Positions 30,801 through 41,394 of a stretch of DNA of 64,000 nt are shown here, in pieces. Within the stretch, counting starts at the first letter, position 1; the number at the start of each line of letters is the position of its first letter. Where the stretch lies: the NCBI GenBank assembly GCA_022606425.2, contig JAHDVF020000435.1, positions 36,313 through 100,312 on the forward strand, given 5' to 3'. A program made the translations under genes and the position numbers. This DNA is from Lepidostoma basale (taxonomy: Eukaryota; Arthropoda; Insecta; Trichoptera; Lepidostomatidae). The notes below the pieces were generated by a model. It did no database searches. It saw nothing but the letters and a program-made list of their open reading frames with translations, and was not told the origin of the DNA.

Positions 30801-31215
30801 TGAACTAATCCAAGGACCGGTTAATCAAATGCTGGTAAAGAGAGGTTCTACGGTATATATAAATTTGATCAAAACATAAGTACTCATCTGTATTATTTTT
30901 ACAACTTTTTTCATTTTATAAACAATGTTTTTGAACGAAGAATTCAATTAACAGTGACCAAAGTGAAGTGTTGTATGAAACATTGTGAAAATGCGAAACT
31001 TTGAGTGAAACTTTTTTTAAACAGTTTTAGTATAACTTTAGTGTAAAGTGAAGAAATTAAGTGTTTGATTTAAAACAGTTGGTGAGTAAATTAACAATTT
31101 ATTTTTATTTTATGAAATGTTGTTTTAAGGGTGGAATTTGAATTTGGAATTTTGTACTTGAGCTTTCTCTTACTGTGCTAAAAAAACGTTTCTAGAGAAG
31201 TTAGTATATTAAACA
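30801..31215. other. No recognised feature
   Basis: Unassigned, AT-rich. It ends at a LINE-A 3' terminus. Confidence 0.5.
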
Positions 31216-31550
31216 AATTGACTTTCACGCCGTTTCCACGACCTTCGTGGCCGTGGTAAGTGCATTGACTGCCACCCCCAAGGTCCCGGGTTCGATTCCC
31301 GGCGACGGCAGTGTGATTGTCACAATGTCTTTCGTGTAGTATTCACATGACAATAAAATGGCGATAGATTAGCTACCTATCAAATGTCACGAGAATCACT
31401 ATGATAGCTATAACACCCTTTACATCGATTTGGCTCATGCTGTCATGATGTAAAGAGCGATTCAACGAAATAATAATAATTATAATAATAAAAGTAATAA
31501 AGGGTAGGCAGAGAGGATTGACCAGCAAACTGTTCTATCCTTAAATAAGT
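31216..31550 (-). pseudogene. LINE-A 3' terminus split by a SINE
   Basis: 'actttcacgccgtttcc' (31221-31237) and 'agggtaggcagagaggattg' (31500 on) are adjoining pieces of the LINE-A end, separated by the SINE. Confidence 0.72.
31239..31495 (+). mobile_element. tRNA-derived SINE
   Basis: Box A in 'cgaccttcgtggccgtggta', box B GGGTTCGATTCCC, then the 'ggcgacggcagtgtgattgt' body, 'atggcgatagattagctacc', 'acatcgatttggctcatgct', and an ATAATA tail. Pol III-type head, non-coding. Inserted within a LINE-A end. Confidence 0.92.
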
Positions 31551-32150
31551 TTAAACACGATAAAGTGTATCGTGTTCATATACACGATATATCCCGATCT
31601 ACTTACCCGATTTGGTTTTAAATTTACAACAGTTTTCTTCACAATATTATCTACAATGTGACGAAGGCTTTTGTTGACGAAGTTTTATGTTCAAAAGTAA
31701 AAAAAATTTAAACTCAAAATTTCAATTGAAAATTTGAGTTTTTTTACTCAAACAGTTGCCATTTCTACATTTTTTTAAATCCATATCCCTACGTCACTCG
31801 ATAGCTTTCACAATTCTTAATAATAATTTTTTTTTATTATATATTACGGTTAATGTATCATAAAGAAATCATATACACCATCAGCAAGGATTTTCAAAAC
31901 AGGGCTGTACATATCGACTTATATCTCCGTAATTTTTATTTTTTTTTGTATAATAAAAATACTATGTACGAGTACATGTTAAAACAAATATGGTTTTATT
32001 AAATATAATGGCTGTGTTAAAAAAATATATTGTTATACCTATTTTTCGGGGGACCAAGGTGGCGTAACCCTTCAAGGTTAAGACTTTAACAATGTACAAT
32101 CCATTAAAAAATGCAAAATAATTAATAACACTGTTTTAATTCCACTTTAA
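31551..32150. other. No recognised feature
   Basis: A short hairpin ('aacacgataaagtgtatcgt') near 31555, poly-A and poly-T rich sequence. No ORF. Confidence 0.45.
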
Positions 32151-32154
32151 TTCA

Positions 32155-32300
32155 TTAAATATTATAATAGGTTAAAAAAAAAATTTCACCTTTCCGATGT
32201 AACCTCTTCTATCCTCAGGTGTAAATATATTACTACACCTGATATATTTACGCCTGAAAATGCAGGAAGTCACTTTCGAAACATGCTGTGATTAATAATA
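32155..32300. repeat. Palindromic element, decayed hammerhead-like type
   Basis: 'cttctatcctcaggtgtaaa' against 'ttacgcctgaaaatgcagga', followed by 'gtcactttcgaaacatgctg'. Core lost. Confidence 0.5.
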
Positions 32301-32324
32301 CTGTGATTAATATACAATATTTAC

Positions 32325-32478
32325 GAATTTTTATGAATTAAAACACTGTTTTTCCACTTTTCACTTTATTTTTCTCTGCGTGTTTCGGAGGCTTACACCT
32401 TCATCATCGGGAGAACGAGAGAGAAAACTGGAAAATACAGTATTTTAATTCATAAAAAATTCGTCAATATGGAATTCC
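32325..32478. repeat. Pal-E element, right module missing
   Basis: 'acgaatttttatgaattaaa' against 'ttaattcataaaaaattcgt'. The left arm holds the minus-strand module 'cttcatcatcgggagaacg' with 'gcgtgtttcggaggcttaca'; the right arm lacks it. Confidence 0.7.
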
Positions 32479-32547
32479 ACAAAATACGATATTTACTCTT
32501 TTTTATGAAGTACTTAATTTGTGGTGTGATATTATTAAATAAAATAA

Positions 32548-32722
32548 TAATGCACTTTTATTAATTTGTATAAACACCGCTTTATTTGGTAACACCAACC
32601 GGTTTCGCTCCGTAGTAACTAAACACAGTTTACTCTCTCACCCTGACGAAGCTCCGGCGGGAGCGAAACCGGTTGGTGTTATCAAATAAAGTGGTGTTAA
32701 TACAAATTACTAAAAGTGTATT
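32548..32722. repeat. Pal-F palindromic element
   Basis: Arms 'acttttattaatttgtataa' and 'aatacaaattactaaaagtg' type; inner arms 'aacaccaaccggtttcgctc' and 'gcgaaaccggttggtgttat'. Confidence 0.8.
32639..32678 (+). ncRNA. Hammerhead-ribozyme-like motif in Pal-F
   Basis: CACC, CUGACGA (32643-32649), one extra A, stem II GCUCC with GGAGC (5 bp), GAA, ACCGGU (6-nt self-complementary stem III), U17 at 32674, GGUG. Stem I CACC/GGUG pairs exactly, as in the Penelope pLTR. Activity is untested. Confidence 0.7.
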
Positions 32723-32760
32723 ATAATTTAATTAATATTTATTCTATAAAGATATTTAAT

Positions 32761-33125
32761 AAATATAAGTGGAATAAAAACAGTGTTGTTTATTACTATC
32801 CAAATTATTCCACATTTGATATGTTAAGCGAGTATTGAAAAAGACCTCAGTCGTTCTAAATTAGCATCAACAGGGAGGGATATTAAAGGTCGATTCTCTG
32901 AACTTTTCAGCTGTTTATTTGTGAAAATCGTTTTTCGTATTTATGAATTCTGATGCCCAATTAGTCGAATCATTTTTCCCCTTTCGGCACTCGAAACGCT
33001 TTCATACAAATCTATTGCATAATACCGGTCAAAGGCGGCCCTACGTTTAAACGTAATACACAATTTTAAATTACGTCATTACATATAAAATGTTTCATTT
33101 ATTGTTTCATTAAAAATGATGTGAA
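32761..33125. other. No recognised feature
   Basis: Unassigned. It ends with a Pal-B outer arm remnant (33128-33180: 'ttaatacgactgaaaaactc'). Confidence 0.45.
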
Positions 33126-33189
33126 ACTCCGTATTAAATAATTAATACGACTGAAAAACTCTGTTTTCTAAAAGTATTATTATAACTAA

Positions 33190-33610
33190 TTAAACTAACT
33201 GACCATCGCGCCGATTCCCCGGAGGGGTAAGCATAGAAGAAACGAAAGACGACCTTCGTGGCCGAGTGGTAAATGAATTTAATACCACCCCAAAGGTTTC
33301 GGGTTCGATTCCCGACGAGGGCAGTGTGATTGTCACACTGTCTTTGGTCTAGTGAAGAATTCACGTGACAATAAAATGGCGATAGATTAGCTACCTATCA
33401 AATGTCACGAGAATCACTATGATAGCTATAATAATACCCTTAACATCGATTTGGCTCATGCTGTCATGGTGTAAAGAGCGATTCAACAAAATAATAATTA
33501 ATAATAGAAGATAGGCTGCCACACTGCTCTATCCTGACATAACTCTCGTGCATTTTCTACATTCATACATCGTGATATTCACGGTGTCTATTGTTCCTAG
33601 TGACCCTCTT
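33190..33610 (-). pseudogene. LINE-A end split by a SINE
   Basis: 33190-33240 ('ccatcgcgccgattccccgg') and 33510-33610 ('aggctgccacactgctctat', 'attcatacatcgtgatattc') are adjoining parts of the LINE-A 3' end. The SINE lies between them. Confidence 0.78.
33250..33505 (+). mobile_element. tRNA-derived SINE, good copy
   Basis: Head 'gaccttcgtggccgagtggt' (box A TGGCCGAGTGG) and box B GGGTTCGATTCCC; body and AATAAT tail as in the 31.24 kb copy. Confidence 0.93.
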
Positions 33611-33669
33611 TAAATTTTATTTGAGACGCATTAATCTGCCTTAGATTCCGATATTACTTCATCATTAGG

Positions 33670-33810
33670 TTTTCTAAAACAATGTTTCTTTTTGTATACT
33701 TTGTATACAACACTCACTTTTATTAAAAACATGTTTCGAACTATCCAGCCCTTCATCAGTGATATTATATAAATATTGAAAATATTATACAAATATGGTC
33801 TGTTTTGACA
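33670..33810 (-). repeat. Pal-G half element with intact hammerhead core
   Basis: Minus strand 33728-33759: CUGAUGA, extra A, GGGCU / AGUUC (5 bp with two G.U), GAA, ACAUGU, U. The core is perfect, but no stem I partner is visible. A related full palindrome is at 57.07 kb. Confidence 0.6.
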
Positions 33811-34309
33811 AATGTTAAAATGATTTTTTATAATACTCGTACATTGCTTTTTGGTTATTTAGTAAGCGAATAATCAGAAATTTTTTTTTCTAATAGAAAT
33901 TATTTAAAGACTTGGAAAACAAATTTTCAATTTTCTTAGCAAGTTTCACGTCGGAGATTTCATAAAATGTTCACGCCTTACCTCTGTTGCCCGAAGAATT
34001 ATCATAAAGGGTTTTCGAGAGACCCCTTTCACGATATCATTCCGAATTATTATTCTGAATAATGAATAGGGGTGGGAATACGACCAACCCCGCGGTAGCT
34101 ACCTCTGTTATCGACAATTCTCAGAAATATGTATTAAGTACGAGGTTTTTGCTCTCTGATTTATAAGCTGCTTGGCTTAGTGGTAAATAACCAACTTGGA
34201 AATAAATAACGTATAATGGTATTACCTTCAAAATGCTAAAAAAAAAATATCGCCGAGAAGTAATCGAGTTATTATATAAAGAAAAAATATGCAATCAACA
34301 GAGAATAAT
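33811..34309. other. No recognised feature
   Basis: Unassigned. A box A-like string 'gcttggcttagtggtaaata' (34172-34191) stands alone without box B. Confidence 0.4.
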
Positions 34310-34525
34310 ATAGACATCATAGAAATATCGGCTTTAAAAAAAGACGTGAATGTAGTGAAGACGAAAGTGTTATGAACAAAACAATAAAATGGTCATTTAG
34401 ATGGTTAAGACACTTGGAAAGAATAAATGAAGAAATGGTTGAGAAAGTATATGTAAACGACGTAACAGCAATTAGAAATAGAGGAAGAAATTGTGGCATG
34501 ATCAAAATAATCAAATATTATAATT
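34310..34525 (+). pseudogene. LINE-A2 fragment
   Basis: 'gaagacgaaagtgttatgaa', 'caaaacaataaaatggtcat', 'agaaatagaggaagaaattg'. It ends at a Pal-E-like piece (34535-34615, 'cacgacatgtttcggaggat'). Confidence 0.75.
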
Positions 34526-34615
34526 TGAAAATTTAAAAATAACGTCTTAAGATTCCACAAAATATTAAAAATCACGACATGTTTCGGAGGATACCTAAAT
34601 CCTAATATAGGTAAA

Positions 34616-35092
34616 GAGAAGCCGTGGAAGACCAAGAAAAGCATAGCATGACCAAATTAATCAAATACCTGGGGAAATTTGAGTGACGCCGAGGCCCCCG
34701 TAGGAAACAGATATCCTAGTTGCGAAACCTGAGGGAGTGGACCGGCATCCGAAGTGTGGAGGAGCTGTTCCGAGCGGCGCCGAACAGGGACAGATTCGCC
34801 GAGGTGATCCCCAACGTTGGGGGACCCGACAGGGCACTAGAAAAAAATATATTTTAAATCATTTTATTTATATTATTGTTTTTAGATTTATTTTGTGGAC
34901 GTTGGACAATCGAAGTGTGCGCGGGGGATTCCTTTTGGTGGCGATGAGGTTCGCAACCCATCACACCGCGTCTCCCGCGGGGACGAAAAGAGAAGGATGG
35001 CGTGTCGCTTTGGTTCAAGTGTAGCAGTCCATTATTTCTGTCTACCCCTTCGAAGAGTCGGCGTGATGGTTAGTTAGTTAGTTAACAATGGT
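34616..35092 (+). pseudogene. Mosaic of LINE 3' ends
   Basis: 34616-34670 is LINE-A ('gccgtggaagaccaagaaaa'). 34681-34850 reads EWTGIRSVEELFRAAPNRDRF and ends in a stop after DRALEKN; it looks like another LINE C-terminus. 34925-35010 matches the segment at 18.1 kb inverted. 35010-35092 is a LINE-A2 end with GTTA tail. Confidence 0.55.
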
Positions 35093-35834
35093 GAAAACTT
35101 TAAATTCTTTATTCTAAAAATGAGCTGGCTTTTGCGATTTCTTGCTTTGACTATGAACGACTCTAAGGCAGTGGCTCTTAGGGTTTTTTTAAAGGAACAT
35201 AGAAGTTCTCGCCACATACCCGAGGCTGTCATATGGCGTAACGGCGCCCTTTTGTCAGCCTCGCTCGTACACTCCCTGGGCCTGTCCCCGGTCTATCCAG
35301 GATTTACAAGACGGCAACAACAAGGGGGTGCCAGACCACATTTAATCTACCCCATCTTACTTCTATGCTCCGCTGTACTTTATTGAATAAATAAGCATAA
35401 TATATAATACATGAATTATATAAAAGATAAAAAGAATAATACACCACAGGAATATACAGCGTGAAGAACAGGAGAGGCAGAAAAAATGTGTGGAGTACAG
35501 TTTTTTGCATGTAGGACAAAGGATGAGGTTTAGGAAGCATTTGATAATATTTAAGAAAAACCACTGCACAAATTATTATAATGGCCGAGAGGGAGAGATT
35601 CACAGAGGAGCAACCCCCTCCTCCCAGCTGGAAAACAGCGCACCCTCAGAGGGCACGAAACAGTACAAGTCTCTCTCCTCTTAGGGGGTACTACAATTCT
35701 TTAAAATCCCATACCGAAGTCAATTTCCTATGTTTTGTCGTCACCTTGTGAGAGAGTTTTGTCTGTTAAAATTATCGATTAATATAAAACGGCGACAACA
35801 ATTTCATTTCTTTCATTTTTCATTTATTTATTTT
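35093..35834. other. Mostly unassigned; possible LINE scraps
   Basis: 35120-35386 is open for 88 codons with a GC-rich stretch (35160-35330), but shows no motif I can name. The remainder is AT-rich. Confidence 0.35.
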
Positions 35835-36525
35835 AAACATATCTAAAGCATTACAAAATTTTTCTTCCAATACACTAAAGATACAAGTTAGAGATACACA
35901 ATAATAAGTAATTCATAATAGATTAATAAAAAGAGCGAGAAACATAATATGCATGACAAATTAATAAAATAAATATACCAACAATTATAATAAAGATAAT
36001 ACTACCCTCAAATGAGCCAAACTATCACAAAATATATCAAACTCCGAGGTGATACGAATTAGCAAAGATATTGCTCTACCTACCGATATAACCATTGGCA
36101 GGTTGGTTATGCATCGTGGGAGATAAAACAATCTATGGCACCTTTGTCGAAGATAATTATCAGGGGCAAACAGACCTACATCACTCAGGATTTCTGAGTT
36201 GTGTATTCAACCGTCTATCAGTCGAATGAAATGGACACCCAAGTGAATGTCTCGTCTCCTCTCGAGTGACTGGTAGCCTAGCATCCCTAGCAAGAAATCA
36301 GTTGGAAAGAGCCACGAGTAATATCCATACTCCCTAAGATAGAGGTATCGCAGACATTTTTTCTACACCCTCTCCAGGGAATATCGAACCTCCTGCGGCG
36401 CCCAGATAATGGAACTAAATTCCAACCGACTTTTCACCAGAGAGTTATACAGCAACTTCAGCACCTGAATATTACGAAAGAACTTGGCGTTTCTAATGAC
36501 AAAATCAAGCATTTTGAGGGAGCTA
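35835..36525 (-). pseudogene. LINE-B2 copy
   Basis: Minus strand, frameshifted: VKSRLEFSSIIWAPQEVRYSL-like start near 36420, LRYLYLREYGYYSWLFPTDFLLGMLGYQS, DVGLFAPDNYLRQRCHRLFYLP, NLPMVISVGRAISL. The same domain order as LINE-B but clearly diverged and without the long TTTGA tail. Confidence 0.82.
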
Positions 36526-37038
36526 TTACATAGTGAAGTTATGTGAAGACAATAAATGTAATGCTATTATATTATATAATAGCAAACAAAAAAATATTAC
36601 AAACAGGTGCTTTCCTTCAATTCCTAATTTCATCATTATTCTCATAAGACAAAAACAAAATACGTTCGTGTTATCCAAAGAAAATTCCATTTTCAAATAA
36701 AATAAATCATTGACACCTGTTCCCATATAATAAGAGAAAAGTTTTTTTTTAATATTAACGAAACAGCGATCAATTACAACTCTGGACAGGTTAAGTTGTA
36801 CGATTGTTTCTTTGGGAAGTTTCGACGATTCAAAAATTCAGAAAGTTTCTTGTTGCCAGCCCGCGCGAACGTCAACACAAAACATAACATATTTATAAAA
36901 ATTCTGGTATGGCTTTTGGTCTGAGTTATATGGTACAATTAAGTCTAAGATACATTATTTTTTCTCTTTTATTATGTACGAGTTTTTGGGATAACTACAA
37001 TAGTATTATTAGATAGTCCATTGTGAATTTATAATATA
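36526..37038. other. No recognised feature
   Basis: Unassigned AT-rich sequence. Confidence 0.5.
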
Positions 37039-37040
37039 GT

Positions 37041-37766
37041 AAACACGATTGTTTAGTGGTTTTACTGGGATTTAATTTATATAAATTGTGACAAATTTGT
37101 TTCGCCTTGCGAGGGAATTCTCAAACAGAACCTAATCGCCTAACAGTGTGCCCTTTAATTGAATTAAGAAATCTTATAAAAGTATATAATGCAAAATTTT
37201 GAATTGTTAAATTGTCAGAACTAATGATGAGGGATAGGTAACAGCTGAAATTCTAGGAATTTTTGAGGTTCAATACATCATAATAAATAGTCAAATTACA
37301 ACTGAATTTTCTAGGAATTTTTGAGGTTCAATTCATAATGATAGACATGATTTAAATTTACACCTGAATTACTAGGAATTTTTGAGTTTCACTGAATAAT
37401 GTTAATGGTTTACTATATAATGTTAACAGTAATATTACGAAGTGCAGATTACTTAGTAATGCTACTATTAACAAAAATTCCTAGAAAATTCAGTTGTAAT
37501 GTTACTGTTTATTATTATGTATTGAACCTCAAAAATTCCTAGAAATTCAGCTATAAATTTAACTATCACTCATCATTAGTTCGAAGAAAAAAAAAATATT
37601 TAACAACTCAAAAATTTGCGTTACATACTTTCTCCCCCACCCTTAAGATTTCTAAACTCAATAGGTTCAGTTTGAGAATGCCCTCGCAAGGCAAAACAAA
37701 TTTGTCACAATTTATATAATTTATATGAATTAAATCTCAGTAAAACCACTAAACAATCGTGTTTAC
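37041..37766. repeat. Pal-H, 726-bp palindromic element with internal subrepeats
   Basis: Ends 'aaacacgattgtttagtggt' and its inverse. Inner arms hold 'gacaaatttgtttcgccttg' (left) and 'gccctcgcaaggcaaaacaa' (right), i.e. stem II, GAA/AAA and a 10-nt self-complementary ACAAATTTGT then C. The centre contains 4-5 copies of 'ctaggaatttttgaggttca' in both directions. Confidence 0.82.
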
Positions 37767-37829
37767 TTTTATGAATTAATAATGGAGTTTTACAAAACTA
37801 TTACCTCAACCATCAATTATGCATTGTTT

Positions 37830-37975
37830 TGGCGGAAACATTTTGATAATTCAACAGTATAAACTGTTTGAATAAAACTCCGTTATAAAAACCACAATTG
37901 ACTATATTTTGTCGTGATAGCTGTTTCTCTAACCGATGTAAGTATCGTCAGATCTTACAATCAACAATTTTAATT
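37830..37975. repeat. Pal-A half element
   Basis: 'gcattgttttggcggaaaca', 'gtcgtgatagctgtttctct', 'aaccgatgtaagtatcgtca'. Only the left arm is present. Confidence 0.65.
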
Positions 37976-38109
37976 CAAACAGTTGAAAATAATAGTAATA
38001 TTATTATTATTTCTATCCTTGACTTCCCTCTCCTTTATTATGTTAACTTAAAATCGATTTTGAAAATAAACATGTTTTTATTTTATTTTAAAAGTAGAAT
38101 TAATGCAGT

Positions 38110-38375
38110 ATAAATGAGATCTCTTAGAGGAATGTGTAAAAACTGTGTATGAAAGAGTGTCGAATCAAAATATAATAAGTGAATGCAGTTCGAATAAAAG
38201 GGTTAGGAAAAAAATGAACATTAAGATGGTTTGGACACACGGAAAGAATGATTGAAGGAAGAATAGTAATAAAAGTACATGTTTACGATGTGAAGGAAAC
38301 TCCATAGAAATATAAGAAGCCCGAGAAAAACGTGGCACGATCAAATAAATCAAATATTGAATGTCGGAGTAATCT
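38110..38375 (+). pseudogene. LINE-A2 fragment, cut by an LTR-like unit
   Basis: 'atgagatctcttagaggaat' to 'aataaatcaaatattgaatg'; it stops at 'tgtcgg', where the next unit begins. Confidence 0.78.
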
Positions 38376-38563
38376 GATTGGTTGTTAAAAATTAAGTGGT
38401 TACATTGCATGCACAATCAAAACTCCTGACACGATAGATTTTCAGCCTAACAAAGTCCATGACCAGTGACGAAAAATGATGGATCAGCGCGCGGGTTCAT
38501 ACTTCAAGGTTCAAGGTTACTAGAGGTTGTCCGACAGAGCATCGTGTGCAAAGGAAGCGAAAC

Positions 38564-38572
38564 ATATAAAAG
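38564..38572 (+). promoter_or_regulatory. TATA box of the LTR-like unit
   Basis: 'catataaaag'. The expected start, about 30 bases on, falls at the first 106-bp repeat. Confidence 0.5.
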
Positions 38573-38592
38573 CCGTACATCCGACCATCCGA

Positions 38593-38910
38593 TACGTCAT
38601 TCGTTCTTGCGACTTCTAACTGACACGAGTCTACGTTATTAAGTCTACGTCACGAGGGATCTCGGACTCCCTCCCGCCGACCTACGAAGCCACGCTACTA
38701 CGTCATTCATTCTTGCGACTTCTAATAGACACGAGTCTACGTTATTAAGTCTACGTCACGAGGGATCTCGGACTCCCTTCCGCCGATCTACGAAGCCACG
38801 CTACTACGTCATTCATTCTTGCGACTTCTAACACACACGAGTCTACGTTATTAAGTCTACGTCACGAGGGATCTCGGACACCCTCCCGCCGAACTAAGAA
38901 GCTACTCGAC
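38593..38910 (+). repeat. Three tandem copies of a 106-bp repeat
   Basis: Copies start at 38593, 38699 and 38805, each beginning 'tacgtcattc.ttcttgcga' and containing 'acgagtctacgttattaagt' and 'cgagggatctcgga' (a hairpin-forming tract). Very few differences between copies. Confidence 0.93.
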
Positions 38911-39180
38911 TACGTCATGCAGCTTCTGGCGCGTCTTTGCTTCAGCTGACTGACAATACCGCCCAGCGTTTCATCATCTTCAGCTGCTCGCCACCCGGAC
39001 TCCGCCCCGCTGCCATCGACATCCATCCCGCTCCATTACGAGTACATAATACTATTAATGTATAATTACTTGTGATCTACAATAAACGTCGAAACCTCCA
39101 CTGCCTTTCAACCACCCTCACCTACCCCCAAAGTGATGACCCCGACGTGAAGCACCCCGCACCCCTAAATATTTAATAAC

Positions 39181-39685
39181 GTCACACTAACAAATTTAGT
39201 GCTTCATACAAAAGTAAAAATAATTCTTATTCGAACTACTTACACACGATTGAAATATTTACATTATTCCTCAGAATAGTTTTACTATATAAAACATATA
39301 TTTTCGTGTCTATATTCAATGTCACACCACAATAAAACTTGCTACAAATAGCTACCTTTTTAAAGCAGAGATTCCGAAATAATGTGCATTTATTTTGTCG
39401 TTCAATCGTTTTTGCATACCTTTTCAACGCGGCTTCTTGTAAAAAGTAACATATCAATCGGACAGATTACCCGTTTCGCCTTCAGTTATGTTGACTGACA
39501 AATGACTCCACTGAAAGATTGTATCAGCTCAGATGCAAACTATAACGACACATAGCACTTGGCAATGTCCCATATAATAACTGTCATATTTGAAACGAAA
39601 AATTTATCCTTCTTGTCAGGTGGCGTATAATGTAATTTCACTCTTGTTATTCCAGGTGTGTCTGAATTTAAATATGCTTCAAGAC
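39181..39685. other. No recognised feature
   Basis: Unassigned; small minus-strand frames (63-73 codons) have no recognisable features. Confidence 0.45.
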
Positions 39686-39689
39686 TAAT

Positions 39690-39762
39690 TAATAAAGGGT
39701 GTTTTTTTATAGATATGCAATACCTATTCAAAATGAAAAAAAAAACACATTAAATTAATATT
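39690..39762. repeat. maT-like element end remnant
   Basis: 'taataaagggtgttttttta' then 'aaaaaaacacattaaa', as at the 3' ends near 14.27 and 61.1 kb. Confidence 0.5.
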
Positions 39763-39769
39763 ATATTAT

Positions 39770-40105
39770 AATTTGATTTGATTTGATTTGATTATGAACA
39801 AAATTATGAAAGGATCGCTGCGTTGGTTCGGACATATAAAGCTCATGGATGGAGAAAGAATGGTTAAGAAATTACACGATAATGATGTAAATGGAGTACG
39901 GAGTTGAGGCTGACCGAGGAAAACGTGGCATGACCAAAATTAATCAAATTTTAAAGGTTGGACATGTTAGAAGTCGGAACGTGCGTGTATGACTCGCTGT
40001 ATGAATGTGTCGGAAGCTAGAGAGGTGTGCCAGGATAGAGTAGTATGGCAGTCCATTCTCTCTGCCTACCTCTACGAGGAAACGGCGTGATGGTTTATTA
40101 TTAAT
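39770..40105 (+). pseudogene. LINE-A1 3' end next to a LINE-B tail remnant
   Basis: A (TTTGA)n tract (39773-39792) directly abuts LINE-A sequence coding IMNKIMKGSLRWFGHI, then RMVKK, 'tgaccgaggaaaacgtggca' and the end 'ctctacgaggaaacggcgtg'. Confidence 0.85.
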
Positions 40106-40114
40106 AATTGTCTT

Positions 40115-40210
40115 TTTTTATGAATTAAAATACTGTTTTTTCCACTTTTGAGTTTATTTTTCTCGACATGTTTCGAAGGCTTACACTTTCATCATCGGGA
40201 GAACGATATA
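40115..40210 (-). repeat. Pal-E half element
   Basis: 'tatgaattaaaatactgttt', 'ccacttttgagtttattttt' and the hammerhead-like module; the right arm is missing. Confidence 0.75.
40160..40203 (-). ncRNA. Hammerhead-like motif in Pal-E
   Basis: Same layout as 47239-47282: UUCUC, CCGAUGA, U, GAAAG with CCUUC (one mismatch), GAA, ACAUGU, C, GAGAA. Confidence 0.55.
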
Positions 40211-40671
40211 ATAACGCCTTAAGTTTATCTAAAAATAATCTAAAATGATTATTATCTTTTTTCACATATAATAATTAGTTAAATAACTTTCGCAAAAAAT
40301 TGTACTATAAGGTTTTTTGTTTCATTTTCAAAAACTGCGAACAAATTTTATTATATTGATTTAGCGTGATTACCAATTATCTTACACAACAAGATCAGAG
40401 AACTTTAATTGAAATGTACAAACAGGAAAGCAATTGATAACGAAAGATCCGTGCCAACCCTTTCTCTGTGAGAGAATAAAGTTTTTATTCCGTCTGATCA
40501 AAGATCTTTGCTCAGAGCTCGTTTGTTAAAAGCTCGCTAATTTATCGTTTCCGAATGCCAAACACCTTTCTTCTTAAAACTTAGCAAGTACTTGTATAAT
40601 TCACATTTAAATAAGTTTAAATAAGTCAGATATCAAGTCAGAATAATTCTTATTTATTTTTCTTCCTCTTA
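40211..40671. other. No recognised feature
   Basis: Unassigned AT-rich sequence. Confidence 0.5.
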
Positions 40672-40920
40672 AAAAGTAAACGTTAACGATGTTAATGGAG
40701 TAAGGAGTCGAGGTGGACCGAGGAAAACATGGCATGATCAAATTAATCAAATATTTAAGGTTGGTCATATCCGAATCTGGAAGAATCGACGTGCGTGTGT
40801 GACTCGATGTATGAATGTGGAGGAAGCTAGAGAGGTATGTCAGGATAGAGTAGTGTGGCGGTCCATTCTCTTTGCCTACACCTGCGTGGAAATGGCGTGA
40901 TGGTTTGTTCTTGTTGTTAA
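40672..40920 (+). pseudogene. LINE-A1 3' end
   Basis: VNDVNGVRSRGGPRKTWHDQINQIFKVGH is readable, then MNVEEAREVCQDRVVWRSIL and the end 'aaatggcgtgatggtttgtt'. Confidence 0.87.
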
Positions 40921-40968
40921 ACTGGTTGGAGGCCGCTGGGGTCTGTTTGTGCAGAGACCTCTTGCGAT

Positions 40969-41216
40969 CAGTGGCGGTACTCCCATAGAAGCCCAGAAGC
41001 CCGGCTTGCGTAAAAAATTTCGGATCAAAACCCCCAAATCTAAGTAATCATGCCCCCGCGTAAACCAATAAGCCACTAAATCACCTTCCAACAATATTCC
41101 CATCAGACGTAAGAGGAATAGCCACAAGAGGAATAACAACCTCTGTAAGCCAAAAGAGGTTTTGATTCAAAATTTCTTACGCAAGCGTGGTCTTTTATGG
41201 GAGTACCGCCACTGCC
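40969..41216. mobile_element. Fold-back element with CAGTGGCGG ends
   Basis: Left arm 'cagtggcggtactcccatag' to 'cggatcaaaac' (40969-41031); right arm its inverse (41161-41216). The centre carries a fragment shared with the 3' end of LINE-G at 50.7-50.86 kb ('ccactaaatcaccttccaac'). CAG-initial ends suggest hAT; no 8-bp duplication is visible. Confidence 0.6.
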
Positions 41217-41370
41217 AGGTTAGGAATCGGAAAAATCGACGTGCGTTTAAGACACGACGTATGAATGTTGAGGAATCTAGAAAATTATGCCAGGAAATAA
41301 CAGTGTGGTGGTCCATTACTTCTACACTTTCCTTCGGAGAGACAGCGTGATGGTTAGTTAGTTTTACGTG
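41217..41370 (+). pseudogene. LINE-A2 3' end
   Basis: RNRKNRRAFKTRRMNVEESRKLCQE and the WWSITSTLSFGETA stop, with the stop inside 'gcgtgatgg', then a GTTA tail. Confidence 0.85.
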
Positions 41371-41394
41371 AATATATATTTTTTGTTAACTGTT

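Larger units (their letters stand above)
38376..39180 (+). mobile_element. Probable solo LTR / LTR-retrotransposon end
   Basis: GC-richer, compact block with a TATA motif, a tandem repeat starting about 30 bases downstream of it, AATAAA (39081-39086), and near its end 'tgatgaccccgacgtgaagc', like the primer-site region after the LTR of some insect LTR elements. No gag or pol follows. The exact ends and class are uncertain; a processed host transcript is the alternative. Confidence 0.5.

Noticed and set aside
35120..35386. 88-codon plus-strand ORF (MSWLLRFLALTMNDSK...)
   Set aside because: Mixed composition, no motif, and it lies in a mosaic of LINE ends; no splice or promoter evidence.
37041..37766. 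CRISPR-like array from the repeated 'ctaggaatttttgaggttca' units
   Set aside because: Units occur in both directions, spacing is irregular, and this is a eukaryotic palindromic transposon.
38593..38910. Satellite DNA array
   Set aside because: Only three copies, and they sit between a TATA box and AATAAA, so an LTR-internal repeat is the simpler reading.
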